NCBI RefSeq assembly: GCF_032391395.1
Contig: NZ_CP135916.1
Span: 1,736,001-1,800,000 of the forward strand
Source: Sphingomonas sp. Y38-1Y
Lineage (GTDB): Bacteria > Pseudomonadota > Alphaproteobacteria > Sphingomonadales > Sphingomonadaceae
Reading direction: 5' to 3'
Length of the DNA stretch: 64,000 bases
This document shows positions 51,165-60,787 of the stretch, piece by piece. The notes below the pieces were generated by a model. The model was given only the letters and a program-made list of their open reading frames with translations. It did no database searches and was not told the origin of the DNA. How positions within the stretch are numbered: the first letter of the stretch is position 1; each line of letters starts with the position of its first letter. Both the position numbers and the translations under genes were made by a program.

Positions 51165-52067
51165 TCAGGCGGACAGGCGGGTCCGTACGAACGCCATGAA
51201 CGCCTCCAGCGCGGGCGAGCGGTGAACCTCGTTGGGCGTATAGAGATAGGCGGGCCAGCGGAGGCAGTTCCACTCCGGCAGGATCTCGACCAACTCGCCA
51301 CTGCGCAGATGCGCCTCCGCCACGACGTCGAGCAAGCGGACGATCCCGTGGTCGCACCGCGCGGCGGCGACCAGCGATCCCGCGTCGTTGACCGTCAGGC
51401 CGCAATCGGGCGCGATCGTGTGCGCCTCGCCGGCCGCGTTGATGAAGTTCCAGACGTGCGGCCGGCCCGTCACATCGTCGATCAGGCGGACGCAGCGGTG
51501 ATGCTGGGCGATATCCTCGGGCCGCTCCGGCATCCCGTGCCGGTCGATATAGCCCGGACTGGCACAGGTCAAAACACGGCTTTGCAGCAACAGCCGCTTG
51601 TCCAGGCCGCGCGCATCCGGCTCGCCAAAGCGAAGCGCCACGTCGAACCCGTCGCTCAGCAGATTGTCGATCCGGTCGCGCACCAGCACGTCCAGCTTGA
51701 CGCGCGGATGTTCGGCCAGGAAGTCGGGGAGGATCGGGATCAGCACGTCGGGTCCGAACGCGCCGTCGGTCGAGATGCGGAGCCGCCCGCGCACCTCGTC
51801 CGGCGTCGCCGGCGTCGCGATCCGCCCCAGCGCCTCGAGCATCGGGCTCGCTTCCTCAAGGAAGGTGCGGCCCTGGTCGGTGAGCTTCAGCGCGCGGGCG
51901 TTGCGATCGAACAGGCGAAGTCCGGTGCGCTCCTCCAGCCGCCCGATCGCCTTGCCCACGCCCGACCGCGACAGGCCGAGCTGCTCGCTCGCGCGGGCAT
52001 AGCTGCCGGTGCGGGCGACCGCGACGAACACCGTGATGCCGGCAATGATCCGCCCGTCGAACAGCAA
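51165..52067 (-). CDS. LysR family transcriptional regulator
   Basis: This 300-residue regulator has a typical winged helix (about 10-65: SYARASEQLGLSRSGVGKAI and LRLFDRNARALKLTDQGR) and a C-terminal effector domain (DVLVRDRIDNLLSDGFDV, VALRFG). I set the start at the TTG at 52067, preceded by AAGGGG; the DNA-binding domain starts within ten residues. It lies divergent from the YCII-aldo/keto reductase pair and upstream of the SnoaL-like/Pao-like row, so it could regulate either. Confidence 0.85.
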   Translation of the reverse strand: MLFDGRIIAGITVFVAVARTGSYARASEQLGLSRSGVGKAIGRLEERTGLRLFDRNARALKLTDQGRTFLEEASPMLEALGRIATPATPDEVRGRLRISTDGAFGPDVLIPILPDFLAEHPRVKLDVLVRDRIDNLLSDGFDVALRFGEPDARGLDKRLLLQSRVLTCASPGYIDRHGMPERPEDIAQHHRCVRLIDDVTGRPHVWNFINAAGEAHTIAPDCGLTVNDAGSLVAAARCDHGIVRLLDVVAEAHLRSGELVEILPEWNCLRWPAYLYTPNEVHRSPALEAFMAFVRTRLSA

Positions 52068-52235
52068 GCCCGTCCCCTTCGTTACGCAGCCATATCCTAT
52101 ATCAATCCGCTGTACGAGATCGGCAGCGGCGCGGTGGCGCCGATCGGTCGCGCCAGCGACGACGTTTTGGCGAAGAACCGCGCGCCGGCGCGCTCGTTGC
52201 TGCGCCCGAACGCGACCTCCAGCGAAAGGCGTGCC

Positions 52236-52541
52236 ATGAAGCACTATGTCCTCTTCCTCGATTTCAGCGACACCTATGAGGCGCGGCGGGCCGAGTTCCG
52301 CGACGCGCACCTGACCCGCGCCTGGGCCGCGGCGGATCGGGGCGAGTTGATCCTGGCGGGCGCGCTGACCGATCCGCTCGACACCGGGCTGATCCTCTTC
52401 AAGGGCGAGAGTGCCGAGGTGGTGGAACGCTTCGTCCGCGAGGATCCTTATGTGAACAACGGCCTCGTCCGCGACTGGCGCATCCGCGAATGGGCGACGG
52501 TGGTCGGCCACGAAGCCGCTTCCATCCTGCGGCCCGCGTGA
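52236..52541 (+). CDS. YCII-related domain protein
   Basis: This 101-residue protein has the YciI fold pattern: HYVLFLDFSDTYEARRAEFR with the conserved first strand, a His-rich turn HLTRAWAAADRGELILAGA, and FVREDPYVNNGLVRDWRIREW. YciI proteins are ferredoxin-like, possibly with acid-base catalysis (His/Asp), but no general function is proven. The ATG at 52236 follows AAAGG. It precedes the aldo/keto reductase by 21 bp. Confidence 0.88.
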   Translation: MKHYVLFLDFSDTYEARRAEFRDAHLTRAWAAADRGELILAGALTDPLDTGLILFKGESAEVVERFVREDPYVNNGLVRDWRIREWATVVGHEAASILRPA

Positions 52542-53552
<1,011 letters not shown>

Positions 53553-53641
53553 GCCAAGGCAAATCGCGCATGGCTCCGTCTTCATGGTCGAACCATGGGG
53601 ACTTCGGCAATGCGCCGCGACGGCAGCGAGGCAGGGATCAT

Positions 53642-53697
53642 CGACCGCGGTCGCGCGGGGGAGGAGTCGCTCGACTTTCCCCCGCGCGACGCGGTCG
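53642..53697. promoter_or_regulatory. Long hairpin in the sigma-factor leader
   Basis: The left arm 53642-53662 and right arm 53678-53697 are complementary over 20 bp with a single bulged G. They centre on GTCGCGCGGGGGA / TCCCCCGCGCGAC, and an inner AGTC/GACT pair closes the loop. It lies between the aldo/keto reductase stop and the sigma-factor ATG. No U tract follows, so it could be a factor-dependent terminator for the first gene or a leader structure that controls the second. Confidence 0.55.
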
Positions 53698-53738
53698 CTA
53701 GAAGGCCGGGCTTCCCGCCACGGATCGTCCGCCACGCC

Positions 53739-54239
53739 ATGCCACCCACCGGCCTCGAAGTCGTCTTTCTGGCTAATCGCGACAAGCTCATCCGCTTCCT
53801 TCGGGCACGCGGCGCCGGGGACGCTGCCGAGGATCTGGTGCAGGATCTGTGGATCAAGGTCCGCTCGCAACCCGGCGGGCCGATCGCCAATCCCGCCGCC
53901 TATCTCTATCGCGCCGCCGACCTCCTGATGATCGACCGCTATCGCTCGCGCCGTCAGGCCGAGCGCCGCGACCAGGCCTGGGAGGACGATCGCCACCAGC
54001 CCGGCAGCTCGGTGCCCAGCCCGGAACGCGAAGTCAGCGCCCGGCAGGAGACGCTGCGCGTCGCTGCGGTGCTGGCTGCGATGGGCGAGCGAAAGGCGTC
54101 GATCTTTCGCCGCGTCCGTGTCGATGGCGAGCCGCAGCGCAAGGTGGCCGAGGCGTTCGGCGTCAGTCTCAGCACCGTCGAAAGCGACCTGCGCGAAGTG
54201 GCGCGCGCCCTGTTGAAGCTGAAGGATGAGATCCGATGA
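53739..54239 (+). CDS. ECF sigma factor (FecI-like)
   Basis: This 166-residue sigma-70 family factor has region 2 blocks LIRFLRARGAGDAAEDLVQD and LWIKV (region 2.2), AAYLYRAADLLMIDRYRSR (2.3/2.4), and region 4 RKVAEAFGVSLSTVESDLRE. The start at the ATG at 53739 gives the usual size; longer in-frame ATG codons add a stretch with no family pattern that overlaps the hairpin. It is followed, with an ATGA overlap, by its anti-sigma factor and a TonB receptor, so it probably drives that receptor in response to an outside ligand. Confidence 0.88.
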   Translation: MPPTGLEVVFLANRDKLIRFLRARGAGDAAEDLVQDLWIKVRSQPGGPIANPAAYLYRAADLLMIDRYRSRRQAERRDQAWEDDRHQPGSSVPSPEREVSARQETLRVAAVLAAMGERKASIFRRVRVDGEPQRKVAEAFGVSLSTVESDLREVARALLKLKDEIR

Positions 54240-55195
54240 GCGCGTCCGGGGGCAACGGCAAGGCGCATGAGCCGATCGACGAGGAGGCGCTCGATTGGGT
54301 CCTGCGCATGGCCGAGCCCGATGCCGACTGGGACGCCTTCACCGACTGGCTGGAGGCGGATCCCGACCGGTCGGCGCGCTACGATCGCGCCGCGCTCGCG
54401 CTCGACCAGGCTGCAGCTGCGATGCCGCGACCCGCGCCGACGCCGCCGCCGGTCGTCGAGGATCGCCTTGCGTTCAGCCGGCCGGTGGCACCGGCGCGGC
54501 GGCGCTGGCTGGGCGGCGCGATCGCCGCGGTGCTCGTCGGCGGCGTCGGCTTGGGCGCCTGGAGCCAGCGGGACCAAAGCTATACCGTCCTGACGGCTCC
54601 CGGCGAGCAACGGACGGTGGCGCTGGCGGATGGCAGCAGCATCGTGCTGGCGGGTGGATCGCGCGTGCGCCTGGACGCCGCCGATCCGCGCACCGCCGCG
54701 GTCGAGGCGGGCGAGGTGCTGTTCAACGTGCGCCACGACGATGCCGCGCCGTTCCGAGTGCGCGCGGGCGAGCTGTCGCTCGTCGACCTGGGTACCGTGT
54801 TCGACGTACGCCTTGCCGGATCGCGGACGCGCGTCGCCGTTGCCGAGGGGGCGGTGATGGTCCGCGGCGGCGGGGCGGAGGTTCGGCTCGACCCCGGCCA
54901 GGCGGTCGTCGCCGATGGCCGCAGCCTCCAGCGCCAGCGTCAGGACGCGGCGCTGGTCGGAAGCTGGCGCGAGGGCCTGCTCAGCTTTAATGACGCCACC
55001 ATGCGTGACGTCGCGGAAGCCTTGTCCCGCAACCTCGGCCTCCGGATCACCGCCGCGCCCGCGATCGAGGGACAGGTGTTCAACGGCACGGTCGAGCTGA
55101 AGGCGCTGCGCGCCGACCCGGCGCTGATCGGCGAATTGCTCGGCGTCGAGGCACGGCGGGACGCGAACGGCTGGACGCTGGATCGGCGGCGGTGA
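54236..55195 (+). CDS. FecR family anti-sigma factor
   Basis: This 319-residue inner-membrane protein has an N-terminal cytoplasmic DUF4880 part (about 18-65, EALDWVLRMAEPDADWDAF) that should bind the sigma factor. One membrane helix follows (about 88-107, WLGGAIAAVLVGGVGLGAW). The periplasmic FecR domain (VLTAPGEQRTVALADGSSI) and a C-terminal STN-like/DUF4974 domain (about 240-319) complete it. In known systems it relays the signal from the TonB receptor's STN domain. It is coupled to both neighbours by 4-bp overlaps. Confidence 0.92.
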   Translation: MSASGGNGKAHEPIDEEALDWVLRMAEPDADWDAFTDWLEADPDRSARYDRAALALDQAAAAMPRPAPTPPPVVEDRLAFSRPVAPARRRWLGGAIAAVLVGGVGLGAWSQRDQSYTVLTAPGEQRTVALADGSSIVLAGGSRVRLDAADPRTAAVEAGEVLFNVRHDDAAPFRVRAGELSLVDLGTVFDVRLAGSRTRVAVAEGAVMVRGGGAEVRLDPGQAVVADGRSLQRQRQDAALVGSWREGLLSFNDATMRDVAEALSRNLGLRITAAPAIEGQVFNGTVELKALRADPALIGELLGVEARRDANGWTLDRRR

Positions 55196-57594
55196 AGCGG
55201 ATCGCCGGCGGCATGGTCGCGGTCGCGGTGCTGGCGATGATGCCGGCGGCGCGCGCCGATGCGCAGGCGCTCGACCTGCCTGCGGGCACGCTGGGTCAGC
55301 AGGTGACGACGCTGGGGCGGCAGGCGCGCATCAGCATCGTCGTGCCGGACGCGACCTTGTGGAAGCGCCGGGTACCGGCACTTCGAGGAAGCATGACCCC
55401 CGAGGCGGCGCTCGCGGAGATCGCGCGGCGCGCGGGCGCGCGCGTCGAGCGGATCGGCGCCGTCGGCTGGCGGCTGACGCCCGCACCCAAGCCCGAGCCG
55501 CGGCCACGCGTCCGGCCGGTCGCGAGGCCCACGCCGCCGGTGCCGACCCCGACGACACCCACCGACATCGTCGTCACCGCCAGCAAGCGCGACACGACCC
55601 GCGACCATTTCGCCGGCCAGTTCGCCAGCGTCTCGGGCGAGGAGCTTGAGCGCGGCGGGGCGGGCGGGACCGACCGCCTGGTCCAGCGACTGACCAGCGT
55701 CACCTCGACCTATCTCGGCGCGGGCCGCAACAAGCTGTTCATCCGTGGTATCGCGGATTCGAGCTTCACTGGCCCGACCCAGGCGACGGTTGGCCAATAT
55801 TATGGCGACCTGCGCCTCAGCTACAACGCGCCCGATCCCGACCTCCGCCTGACCGACCTCGCCGCGGTCGAGGTGCTGGAGGGGCCGCAGGGCACGCTGT
55901 ACGGCGCCGGGTCGCTGGGCGGCCTCATCCGGCTCGTCCCGAACGCGGTCGATCTGAACGCGCTGACGGGTACCGCGACGCTGGGCACGTCCGCCACCAC
56001 GCACGGCCGGCCGAGCTATGACTTGCAGGGCGTCGTCAACCTGCCGATCCTCGGCGATCGCGTCGCGCTTCGCGTGGTCGGCGGTCACAGTGTCGAGGGT
56101 GGCTATATCGACAAGCCGCTGCTCGGACGAAGGGACGTCAACCGAACCGAGATCGACAGCGGCCGGGCGACCCTGCACGTCGAGCTGGGCGGGGCGTGGA
56201 GTGCCGAGCTGATCGGCATCGGCCAGCGCATCCGCGGCGCCGACAGCCAATATGCCGACCGCTTCGGCGAACCGCTGACCCGCTCCGCTCCGGTCGTCGA
56301 GGGGTTCAGCGCCGATTACGCGCAAGGCCAAGTGGTGGTGTCGGGCGAGGTCGCCGGCATCAAGATCCGCTCGACCACCGGCATCACCGCCCACGATCTG
56401 GTCGAGCGCTATGACGCGACGCCCCCCGGCGGCCCCGATCGCCTGTTCGAGCAGTCGAACCGTACGCGGATGCAGGCCAACGAGACGCGCGCCTGGCAGA
56501 CCGCCCGCGACGGATCGGGCTGGCTCGCCGGGATCAGCTACATCCACAATCGCTCGCGGTTGTTGCGGCTGATTGGCACGCCGGACCAGCGCACGCCCAC
56601 GACGGGCGTCGACAATGGCGTGACCGAGTGGACCGTTTATGGCGAGGGCAGCCTGCGCCCGGTCCGGCCGCTGCTGGCGACCGTCGGCCTGCGCGCCACG
56701 CGTTCCATGCTGAGCGGGCGGGCGGTCGACGTGCTCGCGATCAACCGCACCGCCGCGCTTGCCGAGGCGGAGGCCGAGCGGGCGCAGACCATCGTCCTGC
56801 CGGCGGCATCGCTGCTGTTCGATGCCTCGCCCCGCCTCAAGCTGTTCGCGCGGTACCAGGAGGGCTTTCGCCCTGGTGGCCTCGCGATCGAGGGCGAGAG
56901 CGTCCGCCAGTTTCGCAACGACCGCGTTAGGACGATCGAAGCGGGGGCGCGCTACACCGCGCCGCTGTTCGACCTGCGCCTGACCGGCGCGCGGGCGGCA
57001 TGGCGCAACATCCAGGCCGACTTCATCGACGGATCGGGGCTGCCGAGCACCGCCAATATCGGCAATGGCGACCTCTGGACGGTCGAAGCGGCGGCTGGCG
57101 TCCGGCCAATCGAGGGTCTGCGGGTCGAAGGCGCGCTGTCGCTCAACGACGGCCGGATCGACGAGCCGTCGACGTCGCTGATCGCGCTGGCCGATCGGAC
57201 CAGCAGCGAGCCCGGCGCGCAATCCGCGCGGGCCGTCGCGCTCGCCCGGCTGGCGCAGATCCCCAACATCGCCGGCATCACCACGCGCCTCGGCGCCATC
57301 TATCAGGCGCCGGTCGGGCGCGGCGACCTGACCATCGACGGATGGGCACGCTATATCGGCTCGTCGCGGCTGGGGGTGGGGCCGGTGCTCGGCCAGCGCC
57401 AGGGCAGCTACATGGATACGGAAGCGACGGCGCGTTTCGCGATCGGCGGGGTCGGCATCTCCGCCACGGTCAGCAACATCCTCGACACGCGCGGCAACCG
57501 CTTCGCGCTCGGCACGCCGTTCACCACCGGCCGCGACCAGGTGACGCCGCTGCGCCCGCGCACGTTCCGCATCGGCATCGACGCCGCGTTCTAG
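55192..57594 (+). CDS. TonB-dependent receptor with STN signalling domain
   Basis: This 800-residue outer-membrane receptor starts with GTG at 55192 (GTGA overlap with the fecR stop), followed by a signal peptide to ADAQA. Residues about 27-90 form an STN domain (LDLPAGTLGQQVTTLGRQA). A Pro/Arg-rich linker of about 30 residues precedes the TonB box DIVVTASKR (about 123). The plug domain holds VEVLEGPQGTLYGAGSLGG and the barrel ends in FRIGIDAAF. The ligand may be a siderophore or a carbohydrate. The STN domain marks it as a transducer for the sigma/anti-sigma pair. Confidence 0.92.
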   Translation: MKRIAGGMVAVAVLAMMPAARADAQALDLPAGTLGQQVTTLGRQARISIVVPDATLWKRRVPALRGSMTPEAALAEIARRAGARVERIGAVGWRLTPAPKPEPRPRVRPVARPTPPVPTPTTPTDIVVTASKRDTTRDHFAGQFASVSGEELERGGAGGTDRLVQRLTSVTSTYLGAGRNKLFIRGIADSSFTGPTQATVGQYYGDLRLSYNAPDPDLRLTDLAAVEVLEGPQGTLYGAGSLGGLIRLVPNAVDLNALTGTATLGTSATTHGRPSYDLQGVVNLPILGDRVALRVVGGHSVEGGYIDKPLLGRRDVNRTEIDSGRATLHVELGGAWSAELIGIGQRIRGADSQYADRFGEPLTRSAPVVEGFSADYAQGQVVVSGEVAGIKIRSTTGITAHDLVERYDATPPGGPDRLFEQSNRTRMQANETRAWQTARDGSGWLAGISYIHNRSRLLRLIGTPDQRTPTTGVDNGVTEWTVYGEGSLRPVRPLLATVGLRATRSMLSGRAVDVLAINRTAALAEAEAERAQTIVLPAASLLFDASPRLKLFARYQEGFRPGGLAIEGESVRQFRNDRVRTIEAGARYTAPLFDLRLTGARAAWRNIQADFIDGSGLPSTANIGNGDLWTVEAAAGVRPIEGLRVEGALSLNDGRIDEPSTSLIALADRTSSEPGAQSARAVALARLAQIPNIAGITTRLGAIYQAPVGRGDLTIDGWARYIGSSRLGVGPVLGQRQGSYMDTEATARFAIGGVGISATVSNILDTRGNRFALGTPFTTGRDQVTPLRPRTFRIGIDAAF

Positions 57595-57633
57595 CGACCA
57601 AGGGTTTGCGGGCGCGGCTCCGTCTGCCCGAGG

Positions 57634-58896
57634 ATGGATCAGCAATCCCGCCGAACTCTGGGCGCGGGGCGCGGGGCGAGCCCCGTCCTCCTCGACGTCA
57701 CCCGCCTGATCTCGCTTCGCTGGACCGCAAGGCCCGCGAACGGGATCGACCGCGTGTGCCTAGAATATCTCCGCTATTTCGAGGGTCGCGCATTGGCGGT
57801 CGTCCAGCATCGCGGGCTGATCCGCGTGCTCGACCGCGCCGCCTCTCGCCGGCTGTTCGCCGAACTCGATTGCGAGCAGGCCATTGGGGCTCGGGCGCGG
57901 CTGGCGATGCGTCTGGCCGGCGCGCTCGCCAGCGCGCATCAGCCGGAGCCGGGCAGCCTCTACCTCAACGTCAGCCACACCGACTTCGACCTCGCCGTCC
58001 ACCACGACTGGACCAAGCGGCATGGCCTTCGCCCCGTCTATCTGATCCACGACCTCATCCCGATCCTCCATCCTGAATATTGCCGCCCGCACGCGGTCGC
58101 GCGTCATGCCGGCCGCGTGGAGGGCGCGCTTGGCCGGGGTGCAGGCATCATCGTCGGCAGCGCCGCGGTCGCCGCTGACCTGCGAGCGCATGCCGCCAAA
58201 TCTTCGCTCGACTGTCCGCCGGTCGCCGTGGCGCCGCTGGCCGGCGCTCGGCTGCCGGTCGCCGCGCGCTTCCCGTCGGTGCCCGCTCCCTATTTCCTGT
58301 GTGTGGGCACGATCGAGCGCCGCAAGAATCACGCGCTGCTGCTCGACGTCTGGGACCGGCTGATCGCGAGCGGCATGCCGCAGCCGCCCCGCCTAATCAT
58401 CGTCGGTCGCTGGGGCAGCGGGAGCGCAGAGGTGCGCTCGGCGCTGGAGGCCTCGCGCATGGCCGGCGGGCGCATCGAGATCATCGAGGATTGTGACGAC
58501 GCCGCGCTCGCCGCGCTGATGCAGGGTGCGCGGGCGGTGCTGATGCCGTCGATGGCGGAGGGGTTCGGCCTGCCGATGGCAGAGGCGCTGACGCTGCGCG
58601 TCCCGGTGATCGCCAGTGACCTGCCATGCTTTCGCGAAGTGGGGCAGGGGATCCCCGCACTGCTCGACCCGCACGACATCGATGCCTGGACCGACCGGAT
58701 CGCGGCGTTCGACGACGCGACGGCGCTGCGCCAGCGCCGGATCGATGCCCTGCGCGGCTATTGCCCGCCGAGCTGGGACGAGCATTTCGAGCGGATCGAT
58801 CCGTGGTTGGCGACGCTGGGCGACGCCCGCGTTCCCGTCGCCGCGCCGCGCGGCCCGGCCACCGGACGCGCGCTTCGCCTGGGGATGCAGCCCTAG
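57634..58896 (+). CDS. GT4 family glycosyltransferase (capsule cluster)
   Basis: This 420-residue GT-B transferase opens with LLDVTRLISLRWTARPANGIDR, read as two adjoining blocks, a start seen in glycosyltransferases next to Kps-type exporters. The donor half has CVGTIERRKNHALLLDVWD, IIVGRWGSGSAEV and MPSMAEGFGLPMAEALTLR. It probably adds a sugar in capsule assembly. The ATG at 57634 follows AGG too closely to be a normal ribosome-binding site, so the start is uncertain. Its TAG stop overlaps the next GTG by one base. Confidence 0.88.
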   Translation: MDQQSRRTLGAGRGASPVLLDVTRLISLRWTARPANGIDRVCLEYLRYFEGRALAVVQHRGLIRVLDRAASRRLFAELDCEQAIGARARLAMRLAGALASAHQPEPGSLYLNVSHTDFDLAVHHDWTKRHGLRPVYLIHDLIPILHPEYCRPHAVARHAGRVEGALGRGAGIIVGSAAVAADLRAHAAKSSLDCPPVAVAPLAGARLPVAARFPSVPAPYFLCVGTIERRKNHALLLDVWDRLIASGMPQPPRLIIVGRWGSGSAEVRSALEASRMAGGRIEIIEDCDDAALAALMQGARAVLMPSMAEGFGLPMAEALTLRVPVIASDLPCFREVGQGIPALLDPHDIDAWTDRIAAFDDATALRQRRIDALRGYCPPSWDEHFERIDPWLATLGDARVPVAAPRGPATGRALRLGMQP

Positions 58897-59996
58897 TGCG
58901 ATTGCTTGCCAACCGGCCGTCGCCGCTGTTCATCACCTGCGTGATCGTCCCGACGATCGCGGCGATGCTGTATTTCGGGTTGTTCGCCAGCGACATCTAC
59001 GTGTCCGAGGCGCGGTTCGTCGTGCGCAGCCCCAGCAAGGCGGCGGTCACCTCTCTGGGCCAGGTGCTGGGCGGCGCGGGGCTGGGCGGGGGCGCGACCG
59101 AAGAGAGCAATGCCGTCGTCGAGTATCTCGAATCGCGCGCGGCGCTGACCGATGCCGACAAGGACAAGCTGCTGACCCGCGCCTATAGCGCGGGCACCGT
59201 GTCGCGCTTCGATCGGTTCGGCGGGCTGCTGCCGGCCAATCTCGAGCGGTTCTTCGACTATTATCTCGGCAAGGTAGAGGTCGAGCCCGACACGACGACA
59301 CAGGTGCTGCACCTGTCGGTGAGCGCCTTTGCGCCGAACGATGCCCGCGCGATCAACGAGCGGCTGCTCGAACAGTCGGAGGCGCTGGTCAACCGCCTGT
59401 CGACGCGCGCGCGAAGCGACGCGGTCGACGCGGCGCAGGACGATGCGCGGGCGGCGCAGACCCGGGCACGGGACGCGGCCGTCCGCCTTGCGGCCTATCG
59501 CAACCGCGCCGGGATCATCGATCCGGAGAAGGAAGCCGAGGCGCGCCTGCAGGGCATCTCGAAGCTGGAGGACGAACTCGCCAGCGCCCGCACGCAGCTC
59601 CAGCAGATGGAATCCTTCACGCCGGAGGCGAGCCAGATCCCCTATCTCCGCACGCAGGTCGCAAGCCTTCAGCGAGAGATCGCGCGGCGGCGGTTGGGCG
59701 TGGCGGGCGGGCGCAACTCGCTGTCGGCGGCGGCGGCGCGCTATCAGGTGCTGCTGCTCGACAGCGAACTCGCCGCCAAGAACCTCGCCGCGACGCTCGT
59801 GTCGCTCCAGGACGCGCATGCCGAGGCGCGGCGCAAGCGGGCGTATGTGGAGCGGATCGCGCCGCCCAGCCTGCCCGACTATCCGATCCGTCCGCGGCGG
59901 CTTGGCGGCATCGTCGCGGTGTTCGTGCTCGGCCTGCTCGCCTGGGGCATCCTCACCGTGCTGCTCGCCGGCGTTCGCGAGCATCGCGAGGGATGA
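58896..59996 (+). CDS. Capsule export inner-membrane protein (KpsE/Wzz family)
   Basis: This 366-residue membrane-periplasmic protein has one N-terminal helix (about 11-30, ITCVIVPTIAAMLYFG) and one C-terminal helix (about 338-358, GIVAVFVLGLLAWGILTVLL). Between them lies a long periplasmic region with coiled-coil stretches (DDARAAQTRARDAAVRLAAY). This is the KpsE/Wzz layout that bridges the KpsM-T transporter to the outer-membrane channel. The start is the GTG at 58896, which shares a base with the preceding stop. The stop overlaps the permease start by 4 bp. Confidence 0.88.
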   Translation: MRLLANRPSPLFITCVIVPTIAAMLYFGLFASDIYVSEARFVVRSPSKAAVTSLGQVLGGAGLGGGATEESNAVVEYLESRAALTDADKDKLLTRAYSAGTVSRFDRFGGLLPANLERFFDYYLGKVEVEPDTTTQVLHLSVSAFAPNDARAINERLLEQSEALVNRLSTRARSDAVDAAQDDARAAQTRARDAAVRLAAYRNRAGIIDPEKEAEARLQGISKLEDELASARTQLQQMESFTPEASQIPYLRTQVASLQREIARRRLGVAGGRNSLSAAAARYQVLLLDSELAAKNLAATLVSLQDAHAEARRKRAYVERIAPPSLPDYPIRPRRLGGIVAVFVLGLLAWGILTVLLAGVREHREG

Positions 59997-60787
59997 GCAC
60001 CGCCGCACATGGCTTTCGCGCCAGCCTGGGCGTTCAGGGGCGCGTCCTCCACGCATTGCTGCTGCGTGAGATGCTGACGCGCTATGGCCGGCACAATATC
60101 GGCTTCCTCTGGCTGTTCGTCGAACCGATGCTGTTCACGCTCGGCGTCGCGGCGCTGTGGACCGCGGCGAAGGCCTATCATGGCAGCGACCTGCCGATCG
60201 TGGCGTTCGCGCTGACCGGCTATTCGAGCGTGCTCCTGTGGCGCAACATGCCGGGGCGCTGCATCGGTGCGCTGTGGAGCAACCTGTCGCTACTCTACCA
60301 CCGCAACATCCGCGTCCTCGACATCTATGTCGCACGCGTCCTGCTTGAATTCGGCGGCGCGACCATGTCGTTCGCGGGGCTCAGCATCCTGTTCATCACG
60401 CTCGGCTGGATCGATCCGCCGCGCAACATTCTGGAGGTCGTCGGCGGCTGGCTGCTGATCGCCTGGTTCGGCGCCGCGCTCGCCATCACCCTGGGCGCGC
60501 TCAGTCACCAGAGCGAGCTGGTCGACAAGCTGTGGCACCCGGCATCGTATCTGATCTTCCCGCTGTCGGGGGCGGCGTTCCTGGTCGATGCGCTGCCGAC
60601 CGCTGCGCAGGAATATGTCCTCTACATCCCGATGGTTCACGGGACGGAGATCGTTCGCGAGGGCTTTTTCGGCACCCGCGTCCACGCCCATTACGACCTG
60701 GCCTACGTCATCCCGTTCTGCCTGGCGCTGACGTTCGTCGCGCTGTTCACCGTGCAGCATACCGCGCGGCGGGTGGTGCCCGAATGA
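59993..60787 (+). CDS. ABC-2 type capsule export permease (KpsM-like)
   Basis: This 264-residue inner-membrane permease has about six helices. The N-terminal block LLLREMLTRYGRHNIGFLW is the ABC-2/KpsM cytoplasmic interface; GRCIGALWSNLSLLYHRNIR follows in two parts, and VHGTEIVREGFFG lies in the C-terminal loop. In known systems it moves the finished polysaccharide across the inner membrane with the ATPase next door. Both ends overlap neighbours by 4 bp. Confidence 0.92.
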   Translation: MSTAAHGFRASLGVQGRVLHALLLREMLTRYGRHNIGFLWLFVEPMLFTLGVAALWTAAKAYHGSDLPIVAFALTGYSSVLLWRNMPGRCIGALWSNLSLLYHRNIRVLDIYVARVLLEFGGATMSFAGLSILFITLGWIDPPRNILEVVGGWLLIAWFGAALAITLGALSHQSELVDKLWHPASYLIFPLSGAAFLVDALPTAAQEYVLYIPMVHGTEIVREGFFGTRVHAHYDLAYVIPFCLALTFVALFTVQHTARRVVPE

